A stretch of DNA of 5,916 bases, from assembly GCA_937890835.1 (NCBI GenBank), contig CALADF010000010.1, positions 1-5,916 on the forward strand, in the 5' to 3' direction. The notes beneath the pieces were generated by a model that was not told the origin of the DNA, did not search any database, and worked only from the letters and a program-made list of their open reading frames with translations. Both the position numbers and the translations under genes were made by a program. Below, one piece after another: positions 1-5,275 of this stretch (positions within the stretch are counted from its first letter, which is position 1; each line of letters begins with the position of its first letter). This DNA is from an uncultured bacterium. GTDB lineage: Bacteria; Actinomycetota; Coriobacteriia; Coriobacteriales; Eggerthellaceae.

Positions 1-1
1 C

Positions 2-49
2 AACGTCTGCACCTCGTGCATGAAGGCCGGCAAGGTCGAGCGCGCCTAA
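2..49 (+). CDS. rpmB: Large ribosomal subunit protein bL28, C-terminal end only
   Basis: The window opens inside a + strand gene; the visible tail reads NVCTSCMKAGKVERA and then a TAA stop. It matches the C-terminus of bacterial L28 (compare the B. subtilis ending ...VSARALKSGKVERV), in which a basic GKVxR segment closes the protein. L28 is a small structural protein of the 50S subunit. The two cysteines in the tail replace residues that are Ser and Ala in B. subtilis; they are most likely part of a zinc-binding (C+) version, but the partner cysteines would lie outside the window. The gene is followed 37 bases later by a strong terminator, so it appears to be the last gene of its transcript. 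The identification rests on only 15 residues. Confidence 0.75.
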   Translation, partial: NVCTSCMKAGKVERA

Positions 50-86
50 CCTCCGATCGCTGCCTTCGGGCACCATATCGAGCTTG

Positions 87-113
87 AAAAAGCCCCTCTA
101 CGAGGGGCTTTTT
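87..113. terminator. Bidirectional intrinsic terminator after rpmB
   Basis: A perfect 12-bp inverted repeat (AAAAAGCCCCTC at 87-98 and GAGGGGCTTTTT at 102-113) encloses a three-base TAC loop. The GC-rich core is flanked by an A-tract on one side and a T-tract on the other, so it can terminate transcripts arriving from either strand. It lies 37 bases after the rpmB stop and also forms a second barrier for transcripts from the minus-strand gene series. Confidence 0.93.
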
Positions 114-231
114 GAGGTTTCGGGCATATTCAAGCTACGCGACCTCGAAAGCGTCGAAGAACGAGTCGAACGCACTCCGGTATTTCAGATGCATCCAAAC
201 CTCGTGGCCTCGAAACCCTGCCTCGCCGATG

Positions 232-266
232 AAAACCGGGCGCTGAACCGCATCAACGCCCGGTTT
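232..266 (-). terminator. Intrinsic terminator of the minus-strand gene series
   Basis: On the minus strand a perfect 10-bp stem (AAACCGGGCG pairing with CGCCCGGTTT, + strand positions 257-266 and 233-242) closes a 14-base loop and is followed by a short T run (TTTTC). It lies about 47 bases downstream of the zinc-ribbon gene stop, where the end of the transcript is expected. Together with the hairpin at 87-113 it gives tandem termination between two converging transcription units. I see nothing else with support in the rest of the 50-313 gap. Confidence 0.85.
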
Positions 267-313
267 CACCCGCCAATCGTTTCGCTCTCGCGCCGCCATC
301 CCCTCGCAGCGTC

Positions 314-1033
314 TTAGCCGATGAGGAGCAACCGCTTGCACGAAGGGCATATCCCGAGCGGCGCCTGCGCCTTCAGATCGATCAGACGCCCGCCGTCGAT
401 GGGCATACGGCAAACGCCGCAGCGGTTCTCGGTCAGAACTCCGACCGCCACGCCGCCCGCGCGGGCGGCGGTCTTCTCGTAAAGCTTGACGATCTCGGGC
501 GACATTCCCGCAACGATGTCCGCGCGGGCCGCCTCAAGCTGAGCCAAGCCCTCTTTCAGCGCGCCCCCTTCTTTCTTGAAAGACTCCACAGCGGCGCTTT
601 CCGACTTCGAGATCTCCTCCAGCGTCAAGGCGACCTGAGTCTCCACGTCCTCGATCTTGGCAAGGTCGGCCTTCGCGCGCGCCCTGTCCTCCTCGAGCGT
701 CTCGCGACGCTTGGCGATGCCGTCAAGCTCCTTGGTGCGCGCCTCGACGTTGCGGTAATCCCCCTGCGCTTCAGCTATGGCCGCCTGCACGCCGTCCGCC
801 TTCTCCGCAAGCGAACCGTCCTCCAACTCGATGCGCGTAAGCCGCGACTCGGCTTCCTTGCGAAGCTCGGCGACGCGAGCAAGCTTCTCCTCGATGACCG
901 CTCGCTTCTGGCGCGCATTCAGGATGACCTTGCGCTGCGGCAGCTCGTCGAGCGCCTTCTTCTGCTTGAGAGCGTCAAGGTCGGTCTGCTGAAGTCGGAT
1001 AAGACCCGACAGATCTTCATGGGTGGCTTTCAT
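314..1033 (-). CDS. Coiled-coil C4-type zinc-ribbon protein (DUF164 / zf-RING_7 family)
   Basis: This is a 239-residue protein. Residues about 10-175 are almost entirely charged heptad-like helix (rich in Glu, Lys, Arg, Ala, Leu), predicting a long antiparallel coiled-coil hairpin. The C-terminus is a zinc ribbon with Cys205-x2-Cys208 and Cys229-x2-Cys232, separated by a 20-residue knuckle. This architecture and length match the family of Chlamydia CT398 and Helicobacter HP0958, soluble adaptors that bind protein or RNA partners; the actinobacterial members have no settled function. No signal peptide or membrane segment is visible, so it is probably cytoplasmic. The ATG start has a good Shine-Dalgarno AGGAG (1041-1045) seven bases upstream. 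It is the last gene of the minus-strand series, follows the Nif3-like gene after a 194-base gap, and is followed by a terminator. The family call is firm; the role is unknown. Confidence 0.9.
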   Translation of the reverse strand: MKATHEDLSGLIRLQQTDLDALKQKKALDELPQRKVILNARQKRAVIEEKLARVAELRKEAESRLTRIELEDGSLAEKADGVQAAIAEAQGDYRNVEARTKELDGIAKRRETLEEDRARAKADLAKIEDVETQVALTLEEISKSESAAVESFKKEGGALKEGLAQLEAARADIVAGMSPEIVKLYEKTAARAGGVAVGVLTENRCGVCRMPIDGGRLIDLKAQAPLGICPSCKRLLLIG

Positions 1034-1085
1034 GTACGTTCTCCTCTGTCTTCTAAACGCTCTCTTGTCTCCAAGCTGCCCAAAC

Positions 1086-1100
1086 CCCGCCCAAGGCGGG
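1086..1100 (-). other. Short GC hairpin in the leader of the zinc-ribbon gene
   Basis: A 6-bp perfect stem (CCCGCC at 1086-1091, GGCGGG at 1095-1100) has a three-base loop. On the minus strand it is followed only by GTTTGGG, which is too poor in T for a convincing terminator. It lies about 50 bases before the zinc-ribbon start and could at most cause weak pausing. Confidence 0.35.
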
Positions 1101-1175
1101 TGCCTCGGCTCGGATCCGCGAACCGGGACAATGCGGTGAGATCACGAGCCCCCGGGCGGTGCAGCGGGATCGCGC

Positions 1176-1211
1176 GCGGGGTGCTCACGCCGATCCACGC
1201 GAGCACCCCGC
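1176..1211 (-). other. Strong hairpin directly after the Nif3-like gene
   Basis: A perfect 11-bp inverted repeat (GCGGGGTGCTC at 1176-1186, GAGCACCCCGC at 1201-1211) encloses a 14-base loop. It begins 16 bases after the Nif3-like stop on the minus strand. No U-tract follows, so it is not a standard intrinsic terminator. It may stabilise the 3' end of the upstream message, act as a processing site, or act as a U-less terminator. Its first arm can also pair with a second site further on (see findings). Confidence 0.6.
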
Positions 1212-1227
1212 CCGGCACAGCCGCGCA

Positions 1228-2154
1228 TCACACGCGAACGGCCTCGGGATAGGCCCAGTTGCTCCCCTGATCAAGCACCACGATCTTATCCTGCGGCACA
1301 CCGAGGCGCACGACGGCATCGGCGAGCACCGCGACGAGCGGCAGCTCGCTCACATCATGGCCGAGTTCGATGACACCAAGTCCCGCCTGGCTTACATCGA
1401 GCGCCTCATGATACTTGATCTCACCGCAAACGAGGCAATCGATATCCAACGCAAGACAAGATCTCCCCAACGTCCCCGCCGAACCCGTCGCCGTCGCCGC
1501 ACGGCGCACCGGCTTCGAAAAGTCACCCCACACGCGCGGCTGCCTGCCGAACACCGCAGTGCAACGAGAGGCGAGCCGCCCGAGCGTCTCGGGGGCGTCA
1601 TCGACCGGAGGCACGTCGCAGAGCTGCCCGTACCCCCTGCGCTGGGAGGATCCCGCATGCTCGACGAACTGGCCCTTGAACGACAGACCCAGCATGCCGG
1701 GAAGAACGCGGGCCGCGTGCAAACTCACGTCGAGCGCGGTGTGAAAGCACATGAGCGCCACTTGGTTGCGCACGGCCGCCCACACCGCCGCGCCCGACGA
1801 AAGGGCGGCAGACAATGCGGGGCGAAAGTCATCCGGCGCGCCTAGATAGGCGGGATGATGCGTGATCAGCACGTTCGCGCCCCGCGAGGCCGCCTCCTCG
1901 ATGGCGGCGACCGTCGGGTCGAGCGCCAAGGCCATCTTGCGGACCGGGAGCGCGGGCTCGCCGACGAGCAGACCCGTGCGATCCCACTCCTCCGCGTCCT
2001 CTGCGGGAAAATCCTTCAGCAGCGCCGTCTCGAGCGCGCCGATCGTAAAGTCCTCGGACAGGCGCGCCAACGCATGCGGCGCGCGCTTGGCGATGGCCTC
2101 GGTTGCGGGAACACCCTTATCGTCGCGTCCGCCTTTTCTCCCGAACAACGCCAT
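1228..2154 (-). CDS. Nif3-like dinuclear metal-centre protein (DUF34)
   Basis: With the ATG at 2152-2154 this is a 308-residue protein of the Nif3/YbgI/YqfO family, toroidal hexamers with a two-metal site whose substrate is not settled; GTP cyclohydrolase I-like and metal-chaperone roles have been proposed. Numbered from this start, the metal ligands seen in E. coli YbgI are all present: the His99-His100 pair in ITHHP, Asp142 in HTALD, and His266-x3-Glu270 in GHDVSE. Other family blocks are EEWDRTGLLVG near the start of the core and CGEIKYHEALD before the last motif. About 35 residues (GRKGG..., rich in Lys, Arg and Ala) precede the conserved core, a modest extension. I chose this ATG because AAAGGG lies about nine bases upstream; an ATG at 2161-2163 has that purine run directly abutting it, and a TTG at 2179-2181 has only weak signals. 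The internal domain that enlarges YqfO (373 aa) is absent. The gene follows hisK after 57 bases. Confidence 0.9.
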   Translation of the reverse strand: MALFGRKGGRDDKGVPATEAIAKRAPHALARLSEDFTIGALETALLKDFPAEDAEEWDRTGLLVGEPALPVRKMALALDPTVAAIEEAASRGANVLITHHPAYLGAPDDFRPALSAALSSGAAVWAAVRNQVALMCFHTALDVSLHAARVLPGMLGLSFKGQFVEHAGSSQRRGYGQLCDVPPVDDAPETLGRLASRCTAVFGRQPRVWGDFSKPVRRAATATGSAGTLGRSCLALDIDCLVCGEIKYHEALDVSQAGLGVIELGHDVSELPLVAVLADAVVRLGVPQDKIVVLDQGSNWAYPEAVRV

Positions 2155-2182
2155 TTCAACCATCCCTTTCAAATCTATCAAC

Positions 2183-2206
2183 GCCCCGCCGCGGGAGCGG
2201 CCGGGC
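2183..2206 (-). other. GC-rich hairpin between hisK and the Nif3-like gene
   Basis: Ten-base arms (GCCCGGCCGC and GCGGCGGGGC on the minus strand) pair with one mismatch around a four-base TCCC loop. The hairpin starts five bases after the hisK stop and ends about 28 bases before the Nif3-like start. The bases after it (GTTGATAGATTTG) contain only scattered Ts, so at best it is a weak or partial terminator that would let some transcript through. Confidence 0.5.
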
Positions 2207-2211
2207 TTCGA

Positions 2212-3027
2212 CTACGCTATGATGATACGCCTTCTGTCGCCATCGGAGGTCGGAACGGTCACCTCGCGGTAACCCGCCTCGTACATGAGCCGATAAGCGC
2301 GCGATATATCGCGCGCGACATGAGCGGGGTCGTGAGCATCGGTTCCGACCGTGCAAGGAACCCCGGCACGGCAAAACGCCGCAAGCAACGCGGGAGCGGG
2401 GAACATCTCCTCGCATGCGTAATACGAACCCGACGTGTTCACCTCGATCATGCGCCCGCCGGCCCGAGCGGCCTCGGCCGCCTCGTCGTATACCCGGGAA
2501 AGATCGAAAGCGGGATAGTAGTCGAACTTCTTCGGCAGGTCGGGATGCGACATCACGTGGAACGGCAAGGACGCATCGCTCGCCGCACGGCACCACAGCT
2601 CGTAATAGCGCCTCCAGATGGCATCGGGCGCGCCGGGCTCAAGCCAACGACCCCGCTGCGCCGGGTCGTCGAACGGCCAGCGATCGACGAAGTGGACCGA
2701 ACCGAGCACGAGCTCGAAAGGAGCAAGGTCGTCCGCGGTGATGACTCGATCCTCGGTATCCCCCAGATAATCCATCTCGATGCCGAGAATGATGTCCATG
2801 TCGGGATATTCGTCACGTGCGCGCCTCACCGCCTCGATGTAGGCGGGCATGTTCTGCGGAAGCACGCTCAGGTACTCGTCAGGATCGAACGCCGGCGTCA
2901 GTGGATAATGCTCCGTGAACGCAAGGGTCGCAAGCCCCGCGCGGTCGGCCTCGCGCACGTAGTCGATGACCTCGCCGGCTCCGTGCCCGCAGTATCGAGA
3001 ATGACAATGGGTGTTGATCAGCTCCAT
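2212..3027 (-). CDS. hisK: PHP-domain histidinol-phosphatase (HisJ/HisK type)
   Basis: This 271-residue protein is a PHP-superfamily metal-dependent phosphoesterase. It would hydrolyse L-histidinol phosphate to histidinol, the penultimate part of histidine synthesis, in the cytoplasm. Metal-binding motifs appear in the expected order: His7-x-His9 with His15 in CGHG, Glu39-His40 in FTEH, Glu84 in GIEMDY, His112 in GSVHF, His161 in SHPD, and Asp230-x-His232 in GTDAHD. The GSVHFVDRWPFD block and the length (B. subtilis HisJ has 268 residues) favour the HisJ/HisK family over PolX or DnaE-type PHP domains. No other his gene lies in the window, so a different phosphate-ester substrate cannot be excluded. 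The ATG has GGAG six bases upstream. It lies between iscS (146-base gap) and the Nif3-like gene, in the same direction. Confidence 0.85.
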   Translation of the reverse strand: MELINTHCHSRYCGHGAGEVIDYVREADRAGLATLAFTEHYPLTPAFDPDEYLSVLPQNMPAYIEAVRRARDEYPDMDIILGIEMDYLGDTEDRVITADDLAPFELVLGSVHFVDRWPFDDPAQRGRWLEPGAPDAIWRRYYELWCRAASDASLPFHVMSHPDLPKKFDYYPAFDLSRVYDEAAEAARAGGRMIEVNTSGSYYACEEMFPAPALLAAFCRAGVPCTVGTDAHDPAHVARDISRAYRLMYEAGYREVTVPTSDGDRRRIIIA

Positions 3028-3076
3028 GGAAAACTCCGTCCCTCGGATGCGCGCCTGGCGACGCGCCCAACATTCG

Positions 3077-3099
3077 CCGCGCCGAATACGCCGGCGCGG
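3077..3099 (-). other. Hairpin in the leader of hisK
   Basis: A perfect 8-bp GC-only stem (CCGCGCCG at 3077-3084, CGGCGCGG at 3092-3099) has a seven-base loop. It lies about 50 bases before the hisK start. No T-tract follows on either strand. With the larger hairpin at 3127-3159 it makes the iscS-hisK gap highly structured. Confidence 0.5.
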
Positions 3100-3126
3100 A
3101 TCCCGATCCCCCGATCATCCCCTCTT

Positions 3127-3159
3127 CGCCTTGCGCGGTTCCCCTGCCGGCGCAAGGCG
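3127..3159 (-). other. Strong hairpin directly after iscS
   Basis: A perfect 10-bp inverted repeat (CGCCTTGCGC at 3127-3136, GCGCAAGGCG at 3150-3159) can be extended by two G-C pairs inside, across a single bulged base. It begins 14 bases after the iscS stop on the minus strand. GAAGAGGGG follows on the minus strand, so there is no U-tract; it may be a 3'-end stabiliser or a U-less or factor-assisted terminator. Its placement after a stop mirrors the hairpin after the Nif3-like gene. Confidence 0.6.
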
Positions 3160-3173
3160 CGAAACGCCCCGAC

Positions 3174-4379
3174 TCACCAATCGAGCACGCCCTGCATGGC
3201 CGACAGAAGCGCCTCGACGTCGGAATCGACGGTGTAGCGCCCCATCGAGATACGCAGAGCGCCGTACGCGCGGTCACCCGACACGCCCATCGCCTTCAGC
3301 ACATGGCTCGGCTCGAGGGAGTGCGACGAGCAGGCGGATCCGCCCGAAACCCCGATGCCCGCCATGTCGAGACGCAAGATCATCGTCTCGCTCTCAAGCC
3401 CGTCGACCAGCACGTGAACGATGTTGGGGAGAAAATCCGCACTGCCCCCCTCCACGGAAACCGTCGGCGAAACGGGGCCGAAGGCGGCCAATCCCGCGTA
3501 AAGCCGATCGCGCAGCAACCTCAAACGCGCCGACTCCTCCTCGAGGTTCGCCACAGCCGCCCCGCACGCGGCAGCGAAACCTGCGATGCCCGCGACGTTC
3601 TGCGTGCCGCTGCGCCTGCCCGACTCCTGACCTCCCCCGAGCATGAACGCATCGAAGGGCGTTCGGGTCCTCAGATACAGCGCGCCGACCCCCTTCGGCC
3701 CGCCTATCTTGTGAGCGGAGAACGAAGCGGCGTCAACGTCGAGCGCCGACACGTCGACAGGCGTCTTGCCGAGAGCCTGAACCGCGTCGGTGTGGAAGAG
3801 AGATCCCGCATCGTGGGCGACGCGTGCGAGCTCGGCGACAGGTTGGATGGAGCCGACCTCGGAGTTCGCCATCTGAACGGAAACGAGCACCGTGTCCTCG
3901 TCGATGACGCGCTCGAGCGCGGCGGGGGATACGAACCCGCGAGCATCCGGGGCGAGATAGCTCACGCGGAAGCCCTGCCGCTCCAAGCGCTTCGCGGGAT
4001 GCAGCACCGCATCGTGCTCGATGGCGCTCACGACGACGCGGGGCGTGAAATCACCCGCGCCCGCACGTCGACGCCGGTCGCGCTCCGCCTTCGCCACGCC
4101 GAACAAGACGGCGTCGTCGGCCTCCGTCGCGCCCGACGTGAACACGACCTCGTCGGGACGGCGCGCTCCAAGACAGCGCGCGACGGTCTTGCGCGCCGCC
4201 TCCATCGCCTCGAACGCCGCGCGCCCAGGTGAGTGGAGGGAGTTCGCGTTGCCTCCCACCGCGAGGTTGACGCGACCGGGAACCTGATACGGCGCCATCG
4301 CGCGTGCTGCCTCCTCGCACAGCGGCGCCGTCGCGGCGTAATCGAGGTAGATGTAATCCGATGAAACGTTAGCCGGCAT
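3174..4379 (-). CDS. iscS: Cysteine desulfurase (IscS/NifS family)
   Basis: This 401-residue class-V aminotransferase fold enzyme takes sulfur from L-cysteine, giving alanine and a protein persulfide used for Fe-S clusters and thiolated tRNA. Visible residues include LDYAATAP at the N-terminus, TSGATEADD (cofactor phosphate loop), His122 in IEHDAVL (stacks on the pyridine ring), Asp198 in HTDAVQ, the PLP lysine Lys224 in SAHKIGGPKG, and the catalytic Cys350 in GGSACSSHSLEPSHVL. The mobile Cys loop with EPSHVL marks the IscS/NifS group I enzymes rather than SufS. ANSEVG carries Ser where many relatives have Asn (NNE). The ATG has an excellent AAGGAGG (4386-4392) six bases upstream, so the start is secure. 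It follows rpe after 53 bases. No iscU, mnmA or thiI lies within the window, so the sulfur acceptor cannot be read from the context. Confidence 0.93.
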   Translation of the reverse strand: MPANVSSDYIYLDYAATAPLCEEAARAMAPYQVPGRVNLAVGGNANSLHSPGRAAFEAMEAARKTVARCLGARRPDEVVFTSGATEADDAVLFGVAKAERDRRRRAGAGDFTPRVVVSAIEHDAVLHPAKRLERQGFRVSYLAPDARGFVSPAALERVIDEDTVLVSVQMANSEVGSIQPVAELARVAHDAGSLFHTDAVQALGKTPVDVSALDVDAASFSAHKIGGPKGVGALYLRTRTPFDAFMLGGGQESGRRSGTQNVAGIAGFAAACGAAVANLEEESARLRLLRDRLYAGLAAFGPVSPTVSVEGGSADFLPNIVHVLVDGLESETMILRLDMAGIGVSGGSACSSHSLEPSHVLKAMGVSGDRAYGALRISMGRYTVDSDVEALLSAMQGVLDW

Positions 4380-4432
4380 ACGCCGCCTCCTTATTAAGCA
4401 AAACGAGCGCCCGTAAGACGCCCGTGAACAAT

Positions 4433-5146
4433 CTAGGAAAGAGGACCTGCCTGCGAGGCGAGCGCCTTCTCACGCGCCTCGTTGCCCGCAGCCTCGACGG
4501 CCTTCAAGGCGCCCGCGGGATCCTCCGCCGCGAACACGGCGCTTCCGCAGACAAGCACGTCGGCTCCCGCCGCGGCGACCAGCGGCGCGGTCTTCACGCC
4601 GATGCCGCCGTCGACCTGGATAAGCGGCGCCACGCCCGCCTCGCGGGCCATGGCCGCGACGGCCGCCACGCGATCCTCGGCACCTTCGATGTAGCTTTGA
4701 CCCGAGAACCCGGGTTCGACGCTCATGATGAGCACCATGTCCACCTCGCGGATCACGGGCAGCAAGACCTCGACGGGCGTTTTCGGCTTCAGGGCGACGG
4801 CAGCACGCGCCCCTCCTTCGTGGATCATGGCAATCGCACGCACGAGGTCGTCGCCGTAGAGGGCCTCGGCGTGAACGGTGATCGACTGCGCGCCCGCCGC
4901 GAGAAACCACGGTATCTCGACGAGGGGGTTGTCGATCATGAGGTGAACGTCCATGACGAGATCGGTCGCGCACGCAAGCTGTTTGAACAGCGGAACCCCC
5001 ATGGTGAGATTCGGGACGAAATGCCCGTCCATCACGTCGACGTGGACGTAACCCGCCCCGGCTTCCTCGATCATGGCGATATCGGATCCGAGATTCATGA
5101 AGTCGGCGGAGAGGATCGACGGGGCTATCTTCACAGGTTGATACAT
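4433..5146 (-). CDS. rpe: Ribulose-phosphate 3-epimerase
   Basis: This 237-residue TIM-barrel enzyme interconverts D-ribulose 5-phosphate and D-xylulose 5-phosphate in the cytoplasmic pentose phosphate pathway. Motifs appear in barrel order: APSILSADF with Ser10 near the N-terminus, His35 and catalytic Asp37 in HVDVMDGHFVPN, His68 in DVHLM, the methionine loop MSVEPGFSGQ at 141-150, and the second catalytic Asp179 in QVDGGIG, followed by the phosphate-binding GSAVF segment at about 201-205. The length is slightly above the usual 215-225 because of an alanine- and glutamate-rich tail after residue 210. The ATG has AAGGA eight bases upstream. It is the first gene of the minus-strand series and is divergent from the Ogt-family gene, with a 129-base control region between them. 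Identification is firm. Confidence 0.96.
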   Translation of the reverse strand: MYQPVKIAPSILSADFMNLGSDIAMIEEAGAGYVHVDVMDGHFVPNLTMGVPLFKQLACATDLVMDVHLMIDNPLVEIPWFLAAGAQSITVHAEALYGDDLVRAIAMIHEGGARAAVALKPKTPVEVLLPVIREVDMVLIMSVEPGFSGQSYIEGAEDRVAAVAAMAREAGVAPLIQVDGGIGVKTAPLVAAAGADVLVCGSAVFAAEDPAGALKAVEAAGNEAREKALASQAGPLS

Positions 5147-5177
5147 GGGAGAGTCCTTGCACTCGCGGATGAAACCT

Positions 5178-5190
5178 TACCGACTCGGTA
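5178..5190. promoter_or_regulatory. Palindrome at the predicted rpe transcription start
   Basis: TACCGA and TCGGTA form a perfect inverted repeat with one central base. On the minus strand it abuts the candidate -10 box of rpe (sharing one base) and covers the expected +1. Its place and symmetry suggest a repressor operator, or a small 5' hairpin in the rpe message. A 13-base palindrome can also arise by chance. Confidence 0.35.
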
Positions 5191-5195
5191 TTCTA
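5190..5195 (-). promoter_or_regulatory. Candidate -10 element of the rpe promoter
   Basis: The minus strand reads TAGAAT about 43 bases upstream of the rpe start codon, one mismatch from TATAAT. No good -35 hexamer lies 16-18 bases further upstream. If used, transcription would begin near 5183, and this would be the main promoter of the rpe-iscS-hisK-nif3-zinc-ribbon series. Confidence 0.4.
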
Positions 5196-5237
5196 ACGCA
5201 AACACGAAACATGGCGCAGACGACGCGCGCGCTCGCT

Positions 5238-5243
5238 TATAAT
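5238..5243 (+). promoter_or_regulatory. Consensus -10 element of the Ogt-family gene
   Basis: A perfect TATAAT lies 32 bases before the GTG start codon in otherwise GC-rich DNA. The hexamer 17 bases upstream (CGCAGA) does not resemble TTGACA, so the promoter may be weak or need an activator. The predicted start of transcription is the A at about 5250. Confidence 0.6.
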
Positions 5244-5244
5244 G

Positions 5245-5254
5245 GGCATATGCC
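5245..5254. promoter_or_regulatory. Palindrome over the predicted start of the Ogt-family transcript
   Basis: GGCATATGCC is a perfect 10-base palindrome that begins two bases after the TATAAT box and spans the expected +1. A dimeric regulator bound here would block the promoter. Support is positional only. Confidence 0.25.
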
Positions 5255-5264
5255 GCACGACGGG

Positions 5265-5270
5265 AAGGAG
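5265..5270 (+). promoter_or_regulatory. Shine-Dalgarno site fixing a GTG start
   Basis: AAGGAG lies five bases before the GTG at 5276-5278. No in-frame ATG near here gives a family-like N-terminus, so this site decides the start of the Ogt-family protein. Confidence 0.8.
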
Positions 5271-5275
5271 CGCAC

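Noticed and set aside
135..300. Minus-strand frame ending FFDAFEVA, with protein-like composition, overlapping the terminator at 232-266
   Set aside because: Its full extent overlaps the zinc-ribbon gene in another frame, a GTG start within the gap has a poor ribosome site, and the perfect terminator lies inside it. GC at third positions is lower than in the neighbouring genes. A decayed gene remnant is possible but cannot be supported.
1030..1218. 62-codon minus-strand frame from a GTG, whose TGA overlaps the ATG of the zinc-ribbon gene (ATGA)
   Set aside because: The overlap would suit translational coupling, but there is no Shine-Dalgarno site, the product is Arg/Gly/Pro-rich as expected of random GC-rich DNA, and it runs through the hairpins.
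1034..1227. RNase P RNA or another housekeeping RNA in the gap near the Nif3-like and zinc-ribbon genes
   Set aside because: I looked for it because rnpB can lie near these genes in Actinobacteria, but the conserved core motifs (for example the GAGGAAAGTCC block) are absent on both strands here and in 50-313.
1855..3237. Very long + strand frame (460 codons) opposite hisK and the Nif3-like gene
   Set aside because: It is an antisense shadow of two clear genes, common in GC-rich DNA; the translation is Arg/His-rich and has no domain.
4380..4432. Terminator between rpe and iscS
   Set aside because: The stretch has a direct repeat of CGCCCGT and a TTTT run on the minus strand, but the repeat is not inverted and gives no stable stem before the Ts.
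4424..5242. Long + strand frame (272 codons) opposite rpe
   Set aside because: rpe on the other strand has every catalytic motif; this frame is rich in His, Asp, Arg and Gly, typical of antisense reading.
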